From positions 1 through 7,940 of the forward strand of contig JAYWFU010000046.1 in assembly GCA_043778625.1 (NCBI GenBank): DNA of 7,940 nucleotides, given 5' to 3'. The DNA comes from JACMRI01 sp043778625 (lineage in GTDB: Bacteria; Bacteroidota; Bacteroidia; UBA4408). Every line of letters begins with the position of its first letter. The first letter of the stretch is position 1. Shown here in pieces: positions 6,958 through 7,940 of the stretch. Made by a program: the position numbers and the translations under genes. Under the pieces are notes generated by a model. The model was given only the letters and a program-made list of their open reading frames with translations. It was not told the DNA's origin and did not search any database.

Positions 6958-7014
6958 GTGGTGCTAAGTATGCAATACGACTTAACATACCACTACTATT
7001 GTACATAGCACCAC
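6958..7014. repeat. Inverted repeat able to form a stem-loop
   Basis: GTGGTGCTA at 6958-6966 pairs perfectly with TAGCACCAC at 7006-7014. After one A-A mismatch the helix continues for three or four more pairs (GTAT 6968-6971 with GTAC 7001-7004, including one G-T). The 9-bp, GC-containing arm stands out in AT-rich surroundings. No T run follows on either strand, so it is not a terminator. Its role is unknown. Confidence 0.45.
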
Positions 7015-7146
7015 CACCCAAGGTATAGTTTTGTTCAAATTGGTAAAGATAAATACGGTGTTAAATAGCGGTATTACAAAATTAACTTGCATTTATCTTA
7101 TTTAATAGTAATTTTACCGATAATTAACAAATACCGATAGGTAATA

Positions 7147-7177
7147 TTGCATTACTTATTACAATACATAGCGTTTG
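7147..7177 (+). promoter_or_regulatory. Candidate Bacteroidota-type promoter for the structured RNA
   Basis: TTG (7147-7149) and TA-GCG-TTTG (7169-7177) are 19 bp apart, close to the Bacteroidota -33/-7 pattern TTG and TAnnTTTG, with one extra base inside the -7 element. A start point near 7183-7187 would fall right at the first base of the long hairpin at 7189. A short dyad ATAGC/GCTAT (7168-7172 and 7177-7181) overlaps the -7 element. Confidence 0.4.
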
Positions 7178-7224
7178 CTATATCATCCCGTGTCTGAAAA
7201 GTCTAAATTTCACATATTCTCGGG

Positions 7225-7324
7225 GAGTATAAGCCAGCACTCACGTAATATGCGTGAGCATTGCTTTACTTTGAGAATAGGGTTTAGACTCCCTCAGGCA
7301 CGAGTATAAGCAACTGTCTCACGC
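7225..7324 (+). repeat. Direct repeat flanking its own inverted copy (A - A' - A arrangement)
   Basis: GAGTATAAGC followed by CTCACG occurs at 7225-7245 (5-nt spacer) and again at 7302-7323 (6-nt spacer). Between them, 7253-7271 is the inverted copy, CGTGAG then GCTTTACTT. The central copy can pair with either flank but not both. Confidence 0.85.
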
Positions 7325-7334
7325 TATTTTTTTT
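7252..7334 (+). terminator. Terminator-shaped alternative fold ending in eight T
   Basis: GCGTGAG (7252-7258) pairs with CTCACGC (7318-7324), and GCTTTACTT (7263-7271) pairs with GAGTATAAGC (7302-7311) with one bulge. A small inner hairpin can form in the intervening loop (AGGG 7279-7282 with CCCT 7291-7294). The 7-bp GC-rich base is followed by TA and T8, the layout of an intrinsic terminator. Forming it requires opening the apical helices of the hairpin at 7189-7302. Confidence 0.5.
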
Positions 7335-7345
7335 ATATAAACCCA

Positions 7346-7369
7346 CTATTGTGTAAGGCAGCACAATAG
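7346..7369 (+). repeat. Short perfect stem-loop just after the T8 run
   Basis: CTATTGTG (7346-7353) and CACAATAG (7362-7369) form an 8-bp perfect stem with an 8-nt loop. No T run follows on the plus strand. On the minus strand A-rich sequence follows, so it is not a standard terminator in either direction. It could be part of a longer leader RNA or a protein-binding dyad. Confidence 0.5.
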
Positions 7370-7432
7370 GATTAAAAAACATCAAATAGCATCAGTTTCG
7401 ATGATTAAACACTTAAAATTTCCATTTATTTT

Positions 7433-7498
7433 TTGCAATTAATGCAAAAAAAAACGTTTACAATGTGCTTTTTAATGAGTTAGTTGCATTAATTGCAA
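7433..7498. repeat. 15-bp perfect inverted repeat with 36-bp spacer
   Basis: TTGCAATTAATGCAA (7433-7447) is the exact reverse complement of TTGCATTAATTGCAA (7484-7498). Each arm is itself nearly palindromic (TTGCA and TGCAA ends). It could be two operator sites facing each other or a cruciform/stem structure. The spacer holds only A-rich sequence with AAACGTTT, so there is no sign of a mobile element between the arms. Confidence 0.6.
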
Positions 7499-7805
7499 CA
7501 AAAATAAAACCGTCCTTACAAAACCGTTTTAATAACTGTTGTTGCTGTACTAGTTTTGAAGTGGTTATTAAAAGTACAAACGTTGTACAACCCATTTGTT
7601 AAACACACACCTAATATCATGTATTTTACCACCAAATCCAAAGTACTTACAGCTATGTCAAACCGCAAAGGGTTTGTACCGTTTAACGTTGCATTATTAG
7701 GTCCGCCTCCAGTATAAAATAATAGTGTTTTTATACAAATTTAGAGCGTGAAAGATTGGTCTCATGCAATTTTAATTATGCACTTATTCTTAAACAACAA
7801 ACAAA

Positions 7806-7940
7806 ATGAACACAACCACTAAACACCTAACCCTACTTACTGCCCTGCTGCTAACCCTAGCCAGCTGTAGCAAAACCCGCACCGTGCATAGCAATGGGCA
7901 AGTAATAGAAATAGCCAACTGGCTATACAACAAAACCGCC
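7806..7940 (+). CDS. Lipoprotein, N-terminal fragment (runs off right edge)
   Basis: The ATG at 7806 opens a frame of 45 codons that stays open to the edge. Residues 1-21 form a lipoprotein signal peptide: N-T-T-T-K-H, a Leu/Thr-rich core, and the lipobox L-A-S-C with the lipidated Cys at 21. The mature start is S-K-T-R-T-V-H-S-N-G and lacks the acidic cluster reported as a surface-export signal for Bacteroidota lipoproteins, so periplasmic-side anchoring is likelier. Only 25 mature residues are visible, so no family can be named. The leader is A-rich (ACAACAAACAAA) with no Shine-Dalgarno sequence, as in the other genes of the window. It is the only plus-strand gene and is separated from fabH by 1.08 kb. 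Confidence 0.8.
   Translation, partial: MNTTTKHLTLLTALLLTLASCSKTRTVHSNGQVIEIANWLYNKTA

Larger units (their letters stand above)
6728..7146. other. Gene-free, AT-rich intergenic stretch with dyads upstream of fabH
   Basis: I see no gene here. It must hold the fabH promoter, but I find no convincing TTG / TAnnTTTG pair on the minus strand. Visible structure: a perfect 14-bp palindrome at 6839-6852; an inverted pair GTGGTGCTA (6958-6966) and TAGCACCAC (7006-7014); an inverted pair AAGATAAAT (7046-7054) and ATTTATCTT (7091-7099); CGGTATT (7069-7075) with AATACCG (7130-7136); and a direct repeat ACCGATA at 7116-7122 and 7133-7139. The base composition makes some of these expected by chance; the 6958/7014 pair is the least so. 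Confidence 0.7.
7186..7334 (+). ncRNA. Candidate structured RNA with a ~115-nt irregular hairpin (6S-like, or a leader/switch RNA)
   Basis: Nested helices read directly from the sequence are: 7189-7197 with 7294-7302 (9 bp, one G-U); 7201-7207 with 7283-7289 (7 bp); 7215-7221 with 7273-7279 (7 bp); 7226-7234 with 7263-7270 (8 bp, one bulge); and 7240-7245 with 7253-7258 (6 bp) closing a 7-nt loop. Internal loops separate them. This long rod with a central bubble resembles 6S RNA, which binds RNA polymerase; a divergent Bacteroidota class, 6S-Flavo, is known, but I cannot match its consensus from memory. The plus strand is preferred because a promoter-like pair precedes it and a run of eight T (7327-7334) follows. 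No reading frame explains the region. The alternative is a cis-acting leader for a downstream plus-strand gene. Confidence 0.55.
7335..7805. other. Gene-free stretch upstream of the lipoprotein gene, rich in inverted repeats
   Basis: I find no convincing gene. Visible dyads are CTATTGTG/CACAATAG (7346-7353 and 7362-7369), a 15-bp inverted repeat (7433-7447 and 7484-7498), TTTTAATAAC/GTTATTAAAA (7527-7536 and 7564-7573), and GTACAA-ACG-TTGTAC (7574-7588). AAAACCGT occurs twice (7506-7513 and 7520-7527). A 32-codon plus-strand frame (7619-7717) and an ATG-less minus-strand frame across the same bases are both unsupported. The promoter for the gene at 7806 should lie here; TAATTATG at 7773-7780 is a weak -7 candidate. 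Confidence 0.65.

Noticed and set aside
7225..7324. CRISPR-like or iteron array from the repeated GAGTATAAGC/CTCACG blocks
   Set aside because: There are only two direct copies and one inverted copy, unevenly spaced; pairing logic explains them better.
7186..7334. SRP RNA, tmRNA or tRNA
   Set aside because: There is no GGAA-type SRP apical loop, no tRNA-like acceptor or T-loop, and no tag reading frame.
7433..7498. Insertion-sequence ends or a MITE
   Set aside because: The spacer between the arms is only 36 bp of A-rich sequence, and no target-site duplication is visible next to the arms.

Overview
The window looks like chromosome from a member of the Bacteroidota. The housekeeping proteins read as Bacteroidota-type FabH, ThrS and IF3. 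Start codons have A/T-rich leaders with no Shine-Dalgarno sequence. The left part encodes a secreted protein of the gliding-motility / type IX secretion style, with an N-terminal propeller-like region followed by many Ig/PKD-like repeats. I cannot name the genus.

Layout from right to left on the minus strand: fabH (6727-5726), a small TPR protein (5710-5180), thrS (5141-3192) and infC (3169-2516). These four lie 15, 38 and 22 nt apart, so they are probably one transcription unit, and it ends at a clear intrinsic terminator at 2461-2491. infC is linked to thrS as usual, but rpmI and rplT do not follow it. infC has no ATG start: its only usable starts are TTG at 3169 or an adjacent in-frame ATT at 3172. 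After the terminator, a large secreted-protein gene begins at 2348 and runs off the left edge. It is readable as one protein only if two single-base frame changes are corrected, one at the A/T run 1815-1820 and one at the C/G run 910-912. The two changes compensate, so the first and last segments share a frame. Its last ~1.2 kb encodes at least five complete ~70-73-residue Ig-like repeats plus part of a sixth.

Right of fabH is about 1.08 kb without a convincing gene (6728-7805). It is rich in dyads. Its most striking element is a ~115-nt irregular hairpin at 7189-7302 on the plus strand, preceded by a Bacteroidota-like promoter. The 3' strand of its apical helix can instead pair with a second direct copy of the 5' strand, located just before a run of eight T. 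The RNA therefore has two mutually exclusive folds, one of which is shaped like an intrinsic terminator. It may be a 6S-like RNA (a 6S-Flavo class relative is possible) or an undescribed leader/switch RNA. A plus-strand lipoprotein gene begins at 7806 and is cut by the right edge.

Functionally, the minus-strand unit combines fatty-acid chain initiation (FabH) with translation (ThrS, IF3), a growth-linked set. The flanking genes are envelope or surface proteins.
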